Assembly (NCBI RefSeq): GCF_017813355.1 | Contig: NZ_JAGIYZ010000018.1 | Coordinates: 1-64,000, forward strand | Length of the DNA stretch: 64,000 nucleotides | DNA from: Roseomonas nitratireducens | Lineage (GTDB): Bacteria; Pseudomonadota; Alphaproteobacteria; Acetobacterales; Acetobacteraceae | Reading direction: 5' to 3' | Shown here: positions 42,680 through 53,446 of the stretch, piece by piece | Position numbering within the stretch: the stretch's first letter is position 1 | Layout of the letters: each line of letters opens with the position of its first letter | Translations under genes and position numbers: made by a program | The notes under the pieces: model-generated | What the model saw: only the letters and a program-made list of their open reading frames with translations | Database searches by the model: none | Told to the model about the DNA's origin: nothing

Positions 42680-44005
42680 ATGTCCGAGTCGATCAACCTG
42701 AGCCCGCGCGAGATCGTCAGCGAGCTCGACCGCCACATCGTCGGCCAGCAGGACGCCAAGCGCGCCGTCGCCATCGCGCTGCGCAACCGCTGGCGCCGCC
42801 AGCAATTGCCCGAAGGGCTGCGCGAGGAGGTGGTGCCCAAGAACATCCTGATGATCGGCCCGACCGGCTGCGGCAAGACCGAGATCGCGCGCCGGCTGGC
42901 GAAGCTCGCCAATGCGCCCTTCCTGAAGGTGGAAGCGACCAAGTTCACCGAGGTCGGCTATGTCGGCCGCGACGTGGATTCCATCGTGCGCGACCTGGTC
43001 GAGGCCGCGATCACCATGGCCCGCGAGCAGGCACGCCGCGGCGTGCAGGCCAAGGCCGAACTCGCCGCCGAGGAAAGGCTGCTGACCGCGCTGGTGGGCG
43101 ACGGCGCCTCGGGCGAGACGCGCATGAAGTTCCGCCGCATGCTGCGCGACGGCGCGCTCGAGACGCGGGAGGTCGAGGTGCAGGTGGCCGAGGCCGCCGG
43201 CGGCCTGCCGATCGGCATGATCGACCTGCCCGGCGCGCAGGGCGCGCAGATGCAGAACATGCAGGAGATGCTCGGCCGCATGTTCGGCGGCCGCGCGCGC
43301 TCGCGGAAGATGAACGTCGCCGAGGCGCGGATCGTGCTGACGCGGGAGGAAGCGGACAAGCTGCTCGACCAGGATGCGCTGGTGCGCGACGCCGTCGCGA
43401 ATGCCGAGGCCAATGGCATCGTCTTCATCGACGAGATCGACAAGGTCTGCGCGCGCACGTCGGAAGGCGGCTTCCGCGGCGGCGACGTGAGCCGCGAAGG
43501 CGTGCAGCGCGACCTGCTGCCGCTGATCGAGGGGACCACAGTCTCGACCAAGCATGGGCCGGTGAAGACCGACCATATCCTGTTCATCGCCTCGGGCGCC
43601 TTCCACCTGGCGAAGCCTTCGGACCTGCTGCCGGAACTGCAGGGCCGCCTGCCGATCCGCGTCGAGCTGAAGGCGCTGGGGCGCGACGATTTCCGCCGCA
43701 TCCTGACCGAGCCCGAGCATTCCCTGCTGAAGCAGTATGTCGCGCTGCTGGGGACGGAGGGCGTGACGCTCGACTTCGCGCCGGACGCGGTCGATGCGGT
43801 GGCCGACCTCGCCGCCGAGATCAACGCCAGCGTCGAGAACATCGGCGCGCGGCGGCTGGCGACGGTGCTGGAGCGGCTGCTGGAGGAGGTCTCCTTCACC
43901 GCCTCCGACCGCGGGGGGGAGACGGTGCGGGTGGACGGCGCGCTGGTGAAGGACCGCGTCGCGCCGCTGGCCGGCAGCGCGGATCTGTCGCGGTTCATCC
44001 TGTAG
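42680..44005 (+). CDS. hslU: ATP-dependent protease ATPase subunit HslU
   Basis: The protein has 441 residues. Walker A is [15 protein letters not shown] (60-67 for the loop), the pore motif is VGYVGRD (about 92-98) and Walker B is [10 protein letters not shown]. The sensor region [20 protein letters not shown] and the C-terminal DLSRFIL, whose tail inserts into HslV, are intact. The I-domain (about 105-230) is present. It unfolds substrates for HslV. The start codon is immediately preceded by the family A repeat, so translation may be affected by its hairpins. An EcsC-family gene follows 17 bp later. Confidence 0.98.
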   Translation: MSESINLSPREIVSELDRHIVGQQDAKRAVAIALRNRWRRQQLPEGLREEVVPKNILMIGPTGCGKTEIARRLAKLANAPFLKVEATKFTEVGYVGRDVDSIVRDLVEAAITMAREQARRGVQAKAELAAEERLLTALVGDGASGETRMKFRRMLRDGALETREVEVQVAEAAGGLPIGMIDLPGAQGAQMQNMQEMLGRMFGGRARSRKMNVAEARIVLTREEADKLLDQDALVRDAVANAEANGIVFIDEIDKVCARTSEGGFRGGDVSREGVQRDLLPLIEGTTVSTKHGPVKTDHILFIASGAFHLAKPSDLLPELQGRLPIRVELKALGRDDFRRILTEPEHSLLKQYVALLGTEGVTLDFAPDAVDAVADLAAEINASVENIGARRLATVLERLLEEVSFTASDRGGETVRVDGALVKDRVAPLAGSADLSRFIL

Positions 44006-44022
44006 CTGGCCTCGCGGCGCTC

Positions 44023-44838
44023 ATGAGCCTCACCATCCCCCCGCCCGGCCTGCCGCCCGAGGCGGTGTCGGACCTCCGCGCCGCCTTCGAGGCGCTGGAG
44101 AACCCGTCGCTGGCCGCGCGACTGGCCGGCATGGCGGGGATGCCGGTCGAGGCGCTGCGCGCGCGCCTGCCCGCCGCGATCCAGGGCGGGCTCGACGGCG
44201 CGGTGCGCGGCGCGCTTTCCGCCGCCATGAAGGCGGCGCTGGCCTCGGGCCCCGCGGCGACGCCGCTGCCCGTCTCCTCCGCCTGGTTCCATCGCGGCCT
44301 CGCCGCCGCCTCGGGCGCGCTGGGCGGCGCCTTCGGGCTGCCGGGCACGCTGGCGGAACTGCCGGTCTCCACCACCATCCTGCTCCGCCAGGTCGCCGCC
44401 GTGGCGGCGGAGGCGGGGGAGGACCTCTCCGCGCCCGGCGCGGCCGCGGAATGCCTGAAGGTCTTCGCGCTCGGCGGCACCAGCGCGTCGGACGACGCGG
44501 CGGAAAGCGGCTATTTCGCCGTGCGCCTGGCGCTGGCGGAAGCGCTGAAGGGCGCGGTCGGGCGCACGCTGGTGCCGGGCTTCGTCGCCGCGGTGGCCGC
44601 GCGCTTCGTCGGGCCGGTCGGGCTGAAGCTGTCCGCCCAGGCCGCGCCGGTGATCGGCGCGGCGGCGGGGGCGGCGGTCAACATCGCCTTCCTCGAGCAT
44701 TTCCGCAGCGTCGCCCGCGGGCATTTCACGCTGCGGCGGCTGGAACGCGCGCATGGCGCGGCCGCCGTGCGCGCCGCCTGGGACGGGCTGGCGGCGACGC
44801 GGGACGCGCCCTTCGTCGCGCGCGGCGTCAGAAGCTGA
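44023..44838 (+). CDS. EcsC-family protein
   Basis: The protein has 271 residues. AWFHRGLAAASGALGGAFG LPG, ELPVSTTILLRQVAAVAAEAG and LEHFRSVARGHFTLRRLER are features of the EcsC family (PF12787). That family is named from a Bacillus ABC-transporter operon, but its function is not known. Alanine-rich helices dominate, with one or two membrane-apposed stretches (about 200-220). It follows hslU closely and is probably in the same operon. Its end overlaps the convergent outer-membrane gene by 11 bp. Confidence 0.8.
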   Translation: MSLTIPPPGLPPEAVSDLRAAFEALENPSLAARLAGMAGMPVEALRARLPAAIQGGLDGAVRGALSAAMKAALASGPAATPLPVSSAWFHRGLAAASGALGGAFGLPGTLAELPVSTTILLRQVAAVAAEAGEDLSAPGAAAECLKVFALGGTSASDDAAESGYFAVRLALAEALKGAVGRTLVPGFVAAVAARFVGPVGLKLSAQAAPVIGAAAGAAVNIAFLEHFRSVARGHFTLRRLERAHGAAAVRAAWDGLAATRDAPFVARGVRS

Positions 44839-45826
44839 TGCCGAGGCCCACCGAGGTCCCGGTCACGCCGCCATCGCCGTAGAAGTAGCGGCCGATCAGG
44901 CGGACGCGCGACACGTTGATGCCCATGGCGCCGATCTCGTAGCGCCCGAGATCGACCTCGAGCCCCCCACCGACCTTGGCCGCCCAGGAAAAGCCGAGCA
45001 CCTGTTCCTGGTCGCCGAAATAGCTGGTGAAGGATCCGTCGATCACCCAGCGCACCGGGCGGCCGAAGGCTTCCCAGCCGGTCGGCCAGCGATAGCGCGC
45101 CCACAGCCCCATGGTCTGCGCGACCGAGCTGCCGCGGGCGGGCCGCATCGTGTCGCCGAAGGTCTGTAGGTGCAGCTGCGTGTAGCGGAGCTCGACATCG
45201 ATGTCCCGCTCCGGCCGGTAGTCGTAGTAGGCGAGCATGAGCGACCCGCCGAGCCCGTAGACATTCACGTGCCGGTCCGTCAGCGCCGGGATGTCGCGCC
45301 CGGTGCGGTAGCTGAGGAAGGCGCCGAACAGCGTCGCGTCGCCCGCCGCGACGCCGAGCGAGGCGTTCAGGATCGGCCGCAGCCAAAGGTATTCGGCAAG
45401 GCGGATGTCGTAGCCCACGCCGATCGTGGTGGTGAAGTTGTTCCAGCGCAGCGGCGTGCGCCGGGCGGTCGCGCCGGTGAAGACCGCACGCGGGTCGTAG
45501 CGCGCGTAGCCGGCGTAGATCTCGGTAAAGAGCGGAAAGCTCTCGCTCCAGGTGAAGCCGAAGCCGAACTGGCTCAGGGTGAAGACGGAGGAGCCCGCCT
45601 CGTTGGACGCCGTGGTGCGGTTCACCTGGATCGCGTTGGCGGACCCGTCCGGCACCATGTTGTAGCCCATGATGCCGAGCACGCCGGGCCCGCGGCGGGC
45701 GAGGCTCGCCTGCACGGCGTCGAGCCGGTCGAGCGCGTTCTGCAGCGTGTCGCCGGTCTGCGCCCCGGCCGGCGCGGCGGCGAACGGCAGGATGGCCAGG
45801 AGAAGGCGGCCGATCAGGCGGCGCAT
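44828..45826 (-). CDS. Outer-membrane beta-barrel-like protein
   Basis: The protein has 332 residues with a signal peptide (MRRLIGRLLLAILPFAAAPAGAQ). The rest alternates polar and aromatic residues in strand-like segments (FGFGFTWSESFPLFTEIYAGYAR, WNNFTTTIGVGYDIRLAEYLWL cut to key parts) and ends GTSVGLGISF. A C-terminal Phe is the recognition signal for the barrel assembly machinery. This suggests a 12-14 strand barrel without plug. I do not recognise the family or function. It converges with the EcsC-family gene; upstream 93 bp separate it from the tyrA-like gene. Confidence 0.7.
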   Translation of the reverse strand: MRRLIGRLLLAILPFAAAPAGAQTGDTLQNALDRLDAVQASLARRGPGVLGIMGYNMVPDGSANAIQVNRTTASNEAGSSVFTLSQFGFGFTWSESFPLFTEIYAGYARYDPRAVFTGATARRTPLRWNNFTTTIGVGYDIRLAEYLWLRPILNASLGVAAGDATLFGAFLSYRTGRDIPALTDRHVNVYGLGGSLMLAYYDYRPERDIDVELRYTQLHLQTFGDTMRPARGSSVAQTMGLWARYRWPTGWEAFGRPVRWVIDGSFTSYFGDQEQVLGFSWAAKVGGGLEVDLGRYEIGAMGINVSRVRLIGRYFYGDGGVTGTSVGLGISF

Positions 45827-45919
45827 GCGGGGTGCCGGGGGGGCGTGGGCGGCATGGCGTCCTTCCGTCGTGGCGGGATGCGGCAGTCTAGCCGGCCTCG
45901 CGCGTCTGCGAAGCCGGGC

Positions 45920-46807
45920 TCACGCCTGCTTCCGCTCGATCAGCTCCCTGCGGATCTTCCGCCCGCGCCGGATGCGGTCCTCGATGAATTCCGCCTGGCC
46001 GTAGCGCACCGCGCGGCCCAGCGCGTGCGCGTCCTCGGAAAAGCGCGCCAGCATTTCCAGCAGCGCCTCGCGGTTGTTCAGGAACACGTCGCGCCACATG
46101 TCGACGTCGCTCGCCGCGATGCGCGTGAAGTCCCGGAAGCCGGAGGCGGCGAATTTCAGCACCGCCTCCTTCGTCTCCTCCGCCAGGTCGTCGGCCGTAC
46201 CGCAGATGGTGAAGGCGATCAGGTGCGGCAGGTGGGAGACGATGGCCACGACCCGGTCATGCGTCGCGGGGTCGAGCGTCTCGATCATCGACCCGCAGCG
46301 GCGCCACATCTCGCGCACCTTCTCGACCGCCGCGGGGTCGCTGCCGGGCAGCGGGGTCACGATGCAGTAGCGCCCGTCGAACAGTTCCGCGAAGCCGGCA
46401 TCCGGGCCGGAATGCTCGGTGCCCGCCATAGGGTGCGCGGGGACAAGGTGCACGCCGGGCGGGACCAGCGGCGAAAGGTCGCGCACCACGCTGCCCTTGG
46501 TGGACCCCACATCGGACAGCACGCAGCCCGGCGCGAGATGCGGCGCGATCTCCGCCATCACGGCGGCATAGGCGCCGACCGGCACGCATAGGATGACGCC
46601 GTCGCAGCCTTCGACGGCGCGGCCGATATCGTCCTCGACCACGTCGACGATGCCGAGCTCGCGCACGCGGGCCAGCGTCTCCCGCCGGCGGGTCGTGGCG
46701 ACGATAGTGCGCGCGATGTCGCCGCGCTTCTTCGCCACCCGCGCGATGGACGACCCGATCAGCCCGATGCCGACCAGGCAGAGCCGCTCGAAGACCGGCT
46801 CAGCCAC
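45920..46807 (-). CDS. tyrA: Prephenate/arogenate dehydrogenase (cyclohexadienyl dehydrogenase)
   Basis: The protein has 295 residues. The NAD-binding motif is [46 protein letters not shown] and [10 protein letters not shown] contain the catalytic His and substrate Arg/His residues of the TyrA family. It oxidatively decarboxylates prephenate or arogenate on the way to tyrosine. The ATG overlaps the hisC stop region by 8 bp, in the common alphaproteobacterial order chorismate mutase-hisC-tyrA. The cofactor and exact substrate preference are not decidable here. Confidence 0.95.
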   Translation of the reverse strand: MAEPVFERLCLVGIGLIGSSIARVAKKRGDIARTIVATTRRRETLARVRELGIVDVVEDDIGRAVEGCDGVILCVPVGAYAAVMAEIAPHLAPGCVLSDVGSTKGSVVRDLSPLVPPGVHLVPAHPMAGTEHSGPDAGFAELFDGRYCIVTPLPGSDPAAVEKVREMWRRCGSMIETLDPATHDRVVAIVSHLPHLIAFTICGTADDLAEETKEAVLKFAASGFRDFTRIAASDVDMWRDVFLNNREALLEMLARFSEDAHALGRAVRYGQAEFIEDRIRRGRKIRRELIERKQA

Positions 46808-47882
46808 GCATGAAGCCCGTCAGCGCGTCGACCACCATGCCGCATTCCTCGGCGGTGCCTATGGTGATGCGCAGGCATTGCGGCAGGCCGTAGCCGCCCA
46901 TGGCGCGCACGATCAGGCCGCGCGCCTTCAGCGCGTCGTCGGCAGCCTTGGCCTTCGCGGCCGTGCCGAAGTCGACCAGCACGAAATTGCCCTCGCTCGG
47001 CCAGACGCGGATGCCGAGGGCGGTCAGCGCATCGCTCACCTTCGCGCGCCAGAGCGTGTTGTGCTCGACCGAGCATTCCACCCAGCCCTTCTCGGCGACC
47101 GCCGCGATGCCGGCCGCCATCGCGGCCGCGTTCACGTTGAACGGCCCGCGCACCCGGCCGAGCACGTCGATGACCGCCCGCGGCGCGTAGCACCAGCCCA
47201 GCCGCATCCCGCCCATGCCGAAGATCTTCGAGAACGTCCGCGTCATCACGGTGGTGCCGGACGCATCCACCAGCTTCGCCCCTGCGTCGTAGTCGGGCCG
47301 CGTCACATACTCGGCATAGGCGGAATCGAGCACGAGCAGGATGTCGTCCCGCAGCCCCGCGCGCAGCCGCTCGACCTCGGCCTGCGGCAGGATCGACCCG
47401 GTCGGGTTGTTCGGGTTCGCCAGGAACACCAGCCGCGTGCGCGGACCGACGGCGGCCAGCATGCCGTCCACGTCGGTCGTCAGGTTCTTCTCCGGCACCT
47501 TGATGATGCGGCAGCCGGCCCAGCGGCCGGTGATGTCGTACATCATGAAGCCATGCGCGCTCATCACCAGCTCGGTGCCCTCGCCGCCATAGGCGAGGAT
47601 GAGCAGCGCCAGCAGCTCGTCCGACCCGTTGCCGACGACGATCCGCGCGGGGTCGAGGCCGAAGCGCGCGCCGATCGCCTCCCGCAGCGCGGTCGCACCA
47701 CCATCGGGGTAGCGATGCGCCTCCGCCGCCATGGCGCGGATCGCCTCGACCGCGGCCGGCGGCGGGCCGAAGGCGCCCTCGTTGGAGCTCAGCTTCACGA
47801 TCCGGTTCACGCCCGGGATCTTCGATTCCCCGCCGACATAGGGCTCGACGGCCAGGATCGAGGGGCGGGGCATCAGCGTCAT
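46800..47882 (-). CDS. hisC: Histidinol-phosphate / aromatic aminotransferase
   Basis: The protein has 360 residues. The start at 47882 ([18 protein letters not shown]) overlaps the stop of the chorismate mutase gene as ATGA. PLP-fold motifs are [52 protein letters not shown] and the Schiff-base Lys in [17 protein letters not shown]. Its location between chorismate mutase and TyrA suggests it acts as both histidinol-phosphate and aromatic aminotransferase; which predominates cannot be seen. Confidence 0.93.
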   Translation of the reverse strand: MTLMPRPSILAVEPYVGGESKIPGVNRIVKLSSNEGAFGPPPAAVEAIRAMAAEAHRYPDGGATALREAIGARFGLDPARIVVGNGSDELLALLILAYGGEGTELVMSAHGFMMYDITGRWAGCRIIKVPEKNLTTDVDGMLAAVGPRTRLVFLANPNNPTGSILPQAEVERLRAGLRDDILLVLDSAYAEYVTRPDYDAGAKLVDASGTTVMTRTFSKIFGMGGMRLGWCYAPRAVIDVLGRVRGPFNVNAAAMAAGIAAVAEKGWVECSVEHNTLWRAKVSDALTALGIRVWPSEGNFVLVDFGTAAKAKAADDALKARGLIVRAMGGYGLPQCLRITIGTAEECGMVVDALTGFMRG

Positions 47883-48724
47883 GGCGCGTCTCCGGCGACC
47901 GGCACCGCATAGGCGCCAAGGATGGTGCAGCGCGACCAGGGCAGCGCGGCGATGCGCGAATCCCCGGGCTTGAGGAAGCCGTCGATCTCGGCGATCACGC
48001 GCGTCGTCGCCTCGGCACGCGTCACGAGAAGGCCCGCGACCGCGAGCCCCGCATCGGCCAGCGCCTGGGAGATGCGCCCGCGCGCCGCGCCGGGCTCGGT
48101 CTCGATCAGCAGCAGGGAACGGTCCTGGCCGGACGGGTCGGGGGCGACGGGGGCCACGACCAGGGCCTCGGCCTCCCCGGGCCGGGCGACGAAGGGCAGG
48201 CGCGCGACGACCTGCAGCCGCGGCACGTCCAGCCGCGCCCACCAGGCACCTTCCACGCCGTCGCCATCCTCGGACGGCACGGGCAGCACGGCGGCGGAGG
48301 CTTCCCCCGCGCTCACCGCCGCCAGCGCGCGCGCCGGGGTGGGGTGGACGCGCATCGGCGTCGCCGGGCCGAAATGCTCCCGCGCCAGTGCCGCGTGGGC
48401 GGAGGCCGCGTCGGGCGAATAGACGGCGGCCGAAAAGGCGCCCTGGATCGCCGTGCTCGCCTGGAAGATCTCCCGCCAGATGCGGACCAGCCGATCGCGC
48501 GGCAGGGGCCCGGCATGGCGGGCAAGCAGCCGGCGCAGCACGGCGGCTTCGCGGCCCGGGCGCAGCGGCGGGCCGCTGCCCTTGGCACGGCTGCCGGCAA
48601 GGCGCCCCACGACCTCCGACCGGCGCATCAACAGGTCGTGCATGGCATCGTCCAGGCGGTCGATCTCGGCGCGCAGAGCGGCGATCTCGGCCTCGGCGGG
48701 GGCTGGCGTGGGGCTGTCTGGCAT
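47879..48724 (-). CDS. Chorismate mutase (AroQ type) with C-terminal PDT-like region
   Basis: The protein has 281 residues from [23 protein letters not shown]. Residues 10-95 or so are an AroQ chorismate mutase domain ([49 protein letters not shown]). The remainder resembles the periplasmic-binding-like half and ACT-like end of prephenate dehydratase ([45 protein letters not shown]). However, the catalytic Thr-Arg-Phe of PheA is missing, so it is probably regulatory only. It is the first gene of the chorismate mutase-hisC-tyrA operon and divergent from metX. Confidence 0.85.
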   Translation of the reverse strand: MPDSPTPAPAEAEIAALRAEIDRLDDAMHDLLMRRSEVVGRLAGSRAKGSGPPLRPGREAAVLRRLLARHAGPLPRDRLVRIWREIFQASTAIQGAFSAAVYSPDAASAHAALAREHFGPATPMRVHPTPARALAAVSAGEASAAVLPVPSEDGDGVEGAWWARLDVPRLQVVARLPFVARPGEAEALVVAPVAPDPSGQDRSLLLIETEPGAARGRISQALADAGLAVAGLLVTRAEATTRVIAEIDGFLKPGDSRIAALPWSRCTILGAYAVPVAGDAP

Positions 48725-48814
48725 GGGGAAGCCCCCAATAGACGGGGCGGCCCGGCGCGCCAAGGGCGCAGGGGCGTTGCGGCGGCCGCGCGCGCGCCCT
48801 ATGCATCCCCGCCC

Positions 48815-49969
<1,155 letters not shown>

Positions 49970-50150
49970 TCGCGTCCTTCACCACGCGTTCCTGACCGAC
50001 AGGCCCCACGCGCACCACCAGACTCATGAATCCGCCTGTCCCGGGCGGTTGTCCCTGTGATCCGCGTCGCATCAGACGCGCGATTTCGCTGCCACGTTCC
50101 AGCCCTCGATGCGCATGCCACGCACGCAGCTTCACAGCAGGAGCAAGCAC

Positions 50151-50804
50151 ATGCTGAGGGCAACGATCGTCACGGTCACGGCGCTTGGCTTCGCGCTCGC
50201 GGCCAATGCGCAGGTCGAGCGCAGCCCCACGGCCGCGCCGCAGCCGCAGGTGGAGACCATCACGGACCCCGACGCGATCGCCGCGCGGCTGCGCTTCTGG
50301 GCGACCGACAGCGGCGCCCCCGTCTACTACGGGGAGGTCAGGAACGTGGATGCGCGCAGCCGCCGCGTCCTCGGCCACTACCAGTGCCTGGCCATCGCCT
50401 TCATTCGCTACGAGGCCGGCGTCTTCCACTACTACCACAAGATGTGGGCGCGATCGCCGGACGGCTCCTGCCGCTACGACGACCAGACCAGCCACCCGGT
50501 CGGCAATCGCGGCCTGTGTGTCCGGGACAGCGACGCTGCCGGTCCCGGCCGCGCGCCCAGCACACGGCGCATCAGCAAGGACAACCTCGACTGGCAGAAC
50601 GGCCGCTTCCGCACGATCGACACGCGGACCCGCGTGGTGGGGGAGACCGCCGAATGCGTGCCGCCGCGCGGCGTGGGCGCCGGCCTGTTCTCCCTGCAGA
50701 TCGTCGGGGACCGGTTCCGGCTCATCACCACCCGCCCGCTCAGCTACGAGCTGAACATGGCGCCGCAGGACCCGCGCAGCCCGCCTTCCGCCCCGGTGTT
50801 CTGA
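50151..50804 (+). CDS. Secreted protein of unknown function
   Basis: The protein has 217 residues from MLRATIVTVTALGFALAANAQ, a signal peptide probably cut at ANA/Q. AGGAG lies eight bases before this ATG; an ATG 14 codons earlier (50109) lacks a good site. The mature part has four Cys (YQCLAIA, GSCRYDD, RGLCVRD, AECVPPR), which could form two disulfides, and aromatic strand-like patches (FHYYHKMWARS). The C-terminus is Pro-rich. No known domain is recognised. First gene of the insert between metX and metW; a cytochrome P450 gene follows at 37 bp. Confidence 0.7.
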   Translation: MLRATIVTVTALGFALAANAQVERSPTAAPQPQVETITDPDAIAARLRFWATDSGAPVYYGEVRNVDARSRRVLGHYQCLAIAFIRYEAGVFHYYHKMWARSPDGSCRYDDQTSHPVGNRGLCVRDSDAAGPGRAPSTRRISKDNLDWQNGRFRTIDTRTRVVGETAECVPPRGVGAGLFSLQIVGDRFRLITTRPLSYELNMAPQDPRSPPSAPVF

Positions 50805-50841
50805 ACCGTCCCGTCCCCGCCCTGACAGGATCGGAGACCGC

Positions 50842-52086
50842 ATGAGCTTCCTCGCTGCCCTAGACGCGCTCCCGCCGGGCGACCCGGCGCGGGCCGGCCT
50901 GTTCATGCAGCGGCTGCGGGCCGATTGGCGCGCGCTGTTCGCGGAACTCCGCGCCGACCGGCCCGTGTTGCAATTGCCGATCTTCACCATGGTCAGCCGC
51001 TGGACCGATGTGGTGGACGTGCTGTCGCGCAACGAGACCTTCCGCGTCACCTATGCGCCGATGATGGACCCCTCGGTCGGGCCCTACATGCTCGGCCGCG
51101 ACGGGGCGGAGGAGAACTGGCGCGACAAGTCGGTCATGCGCGCGCTGATGCGCTGGGACGACGTGCCGGGCATCCGCGCGCTGGCCGCCGCGACGGCCGC
51201 CGAGGCGCTCGCCGCCACCGCCCCGCCTCTCGTCGACGTCGTGCAGACGGTCTCGCGCCTGGTGCCGCTGCGCGTCGTGCAGCGCTGCTTCGGCTTCCCC
51301 GGCCCCGACGACGCCATGCTGCGCTGGTCCTGGGCCACGCAGGCGGACATGTTCCACAATATCGCGAACGTGAAGGCCCGGCACGATGCCTGCGTGCAGG
51401 CCGGCAACGAGATGCGCGAATGGGTGCGTGGATTCCTCGCGACGCGCCGCCCCTGGGACCAGGCGGCGGGCGAGGACACGGTGTCGCGGCTGCTGCGGCT
51501 GACCGCCAGTGGTCTGTCGGGGCTCGACCCCGAGCAGGTGGTGAGCAACGTCTGCGGCCTGCTGGTCGGCGCGATCGAGACGTCGTCGCAGGCGATCGTC
51601 AACGCGACCGAGCAGATCCTGCTGCGCCCGGAGGTGGCCGCGCGCGCGCTGCGCGCCGCGCGGAGCAACGAGGAAGCGGCCTTTGACGCGATCGTGTGGG
51701 AAGCGCTGCGCTTCAACCCGATGACGACATTCGTGATCCGCACGGCGGCCACCGATGCCGTCCTCGGCCCGGGCACGCCCTACGAGACCGCGGTCCCGGC
51801 CGGCACCAGGATCGCGGCCGGCATCGGTTCGGCGATGTTCGACCCGGGCGTCTTCCCCGATCCGGACGCGTTCCGCGAAAGGCGGCGGACCGCCTACCTG
51901 CATACCGGCTTCGGCCCGCACGAGTGCCTCGGCCAGTTCGTGGCCTATGCCATCATCCCGGAGACGATCCGCCAGGTCCTGCTGCTGCCCGGCCTGCGGC
52001 TGCGCGACGGGGCAGGGAGCCGGGTCGACAATGCGGGCGGGCCGTTTGCCGAGCACTTCGTGCTCGCCCACGGGGCGGCGGGGTGA
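50842..52086 (+). CDS. Cytochrome P450
   Basis: The protein has 414 residues. The haem loop is TGFGPHECLGQFVAY with ligand Cys362; the position usually held by Phe seven residues before the Cys is Thr. The K-helix ExxR is Glu287-Arg290 in VWEALRFNP. The I-helix has LVGAIETSSQAIVN, where Glu-Thr takes the place of the acid/alcohol pair. No membrane anchor is present. It resembles the unusual bacterial P450s related to fungal fatty-acid diol synthase domains more than the camphor class, but that is an impression. No ferredoxin or reductase gene is adjacent. Confidence 0.88.
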   Translation: MSFLAALDALPPGDPARAGLFMQRLRADWRALFAELRADRPVLQLPIFTMVSRWTDVVDVLSRNETFRVTYAPMMDPSVGPYMLGRDGAEENWRDKSVMRALMRWDDVPGIRALAAATAAEALAATAPPLVDVVQTVSRLVPLRVVQRCFGFPGPDDAMLRWSWATQADMFHNIANVKARHDACVQAGNEMREWVRGFLATRRPWDQAAGEDTVSRLLRLTASGLSGLDPEQVVSNVCGLLVGAIETSSQAIVNATEQILLRPEVAARALRAARSNEEAAFDAIVWEALRFNPMTTFVIRTAATDAVLGPGTPYETAVPAGTRIAAGIGSAMFDPGVFPDPDAFRERRRTAYLHTGFGPHECLGQFVAYAIIPETIRQVLLLPGLRLRDGAGSRVDNAGGPFAEHFVLAHGAAG

Positions 52087-52239
52087 CGGAGCGGGAGCGC
52101 AGCCGCGACGGGCTGTGCGTGGGCGGCCGGATCACGCGGCGCGTGCCGCGTGAGCGCCCGCTGAAGCCTCGTCCTGCTGCCCGACGCTCGCCGGCGGGTG
52201 ATGCCGTGTCGGCCGCGCTCGGCGACAGCCTCCTCTGTC

Positions 52240-53202
52240 TCACCCCGCCACGATCCCCTCTGCCCGCGCCACCCCCACCCAATGGTCGCGGAACGCCGCC
52301 ACGAATCCCTGGAACGCATCGCCCACCAGCAGCGGCGTCCGCGGCGGGGATGCCAGTTCCTCCAGCCGCGCCACGATCTCCGGCCGCGCCACGATGCCCG
52401 GGATGGCGGCCGAGATCCGCGCCGCTTCCGCCGTCGGAATGCGTCGCGGCGCGCTCAGCCCGATCCATTGCGTCATGGTCGCTCGCGCGAAGCCCAGTTC
52501 GCCCACCGTCGGCACGTCCGGGAAGGCCGGCACGCGACGTTCGGTGGAAACCGCCAGCGCGCGCAGCGACCCGTCGCGCAGCTGCGCCACCAGCGTGGTG
52601 ATCGGCGCGTTGATCGCCTCCACCTGCCCAGCCAGCAGGTCCTGCAGCGCCGGCGGCGTGCCGCGATAGGGCACGTGGTCGAGGTTCGCCACCCCCGCCT
52701 CCTTGCCGATCACCGCGCCCATGAAGTGCTCGGCTGAGCCGACGCCGGAGGAGCCGAAGCGCACCGGCCGCGTGCGCGCGGCCGCCAGCAATTCGGGCAG
52801 CGTCGCGAAGGGCGACCGCGCCGTCACCACCATCACCGTCGGCGCCTCGGCCAGCATGCCCAGGTGCAGGAAATCCGCGACCGGATCGTAGGTGAGGGAG
52901 GGCAGCACCCCCGGCGCGAAGCCGAACGGGATCGCGTGGCTGACGGCGAGCGTCGTGCCGTCCGGCGCCGCCTTGGCCACCGCATCCGCCGCGATGGTGC
53001 CGGACGCGCCGGTGCGGTTTTCCACCACCACGGAAGCACCCAGCGCATCGCCCAGCGGCCCGGCGACCAGCCGCGCCACCACATCCGCGAGCCCGCCGGC
53101 AGGGAAGCCCGCGATCAGGCGGATGCTGCGCGTCCCCTGCGCGATCGCGGGCGTGGCGAGCAGCAGGGGCGCGGCGCCCAACAGGCGGCGACGGAGGATC
53201 AT
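52240..53202 (-). CDS. Bug-family periplasmic solute receptor (orphan)
   Basis: The protein has 320 residues with signal peptide MILRRRLLGAAPLLLATPAIAQ. IRLIAGFPAGGLADVVARLVA, VVVENRTGASGTIAADAVAKA and DHVPYRGTPPALQDLLAGQVEAI place it in the family. It has no transporter or enzyme operon partner: the gene downstream faces it and the upstream neighbour is 244 bp away. The flanking gaps (52087-52239 and 53203-53446) show no further genes. It is part of the insert between metX and metW. Confidence 0.9.
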   Translation of the reverse strand: MILRRRLLGAAPLLLATPAIAQGTRSIRLIAGFPAGGLADVVARLVAGPLGDALGASVVVENRTGASGTIAADAVAKAAPDGTTLAVSHAIPFGFAPGVLPSLTYDPVADFLHLGMLAEAPTVMVVTARSPFATLPELLAAARTRPVRFGSSGVGSAEHFMGAVIGKEAGVANLDHVPYRGTPPALQDLLAGQVEAINAPITTLVAQLRDGSLRALAVSTERRVPAFPDVPTVGELGFARATMTQWIGLSAPRRIPTAEAARISAAIPGIVARPEIVARLEELASPPRTPLLVGDAFQGFVAAFRDHWVGVARAEGIVAG

Positions 53203-53446
53203 GGTCTCGGGCTCCCGGTTCGTGGCGCCGTGGCGGCGCGGTGCGGGCCGGGGTCAGCAAGGCGCGTGCCGCGGGGCGCGCGAGCGGGGCGAAGGCGCAA
53301 CTTCGCCCTGCCATGCCCTCGCACGACGGGCAGGAAGGGGCGGGCCCGCGCCTGCCGCCGCGCGGCCGGGCATGGCGCAGCCATCCTTCAGCAATATGCG
53401 GTCAGCCGGACACGCCCGATCGGACGCCGCGCCCCTGCGTCCGCCG

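Noticed and set aside
46800-48806. Apparent fusion upstream of hisC
   Set aside because: The additional N-terminal part is an alternative-frame reading of the chorismate mutase gene, which has its own clear domain and overlaps hisC by ATGA.
51925-52086. Truncation of the P450 after the haem loop
   Set aside because: The length of 414 residues and the sequence after Cys362 are normal for a soluble bacterial P450.
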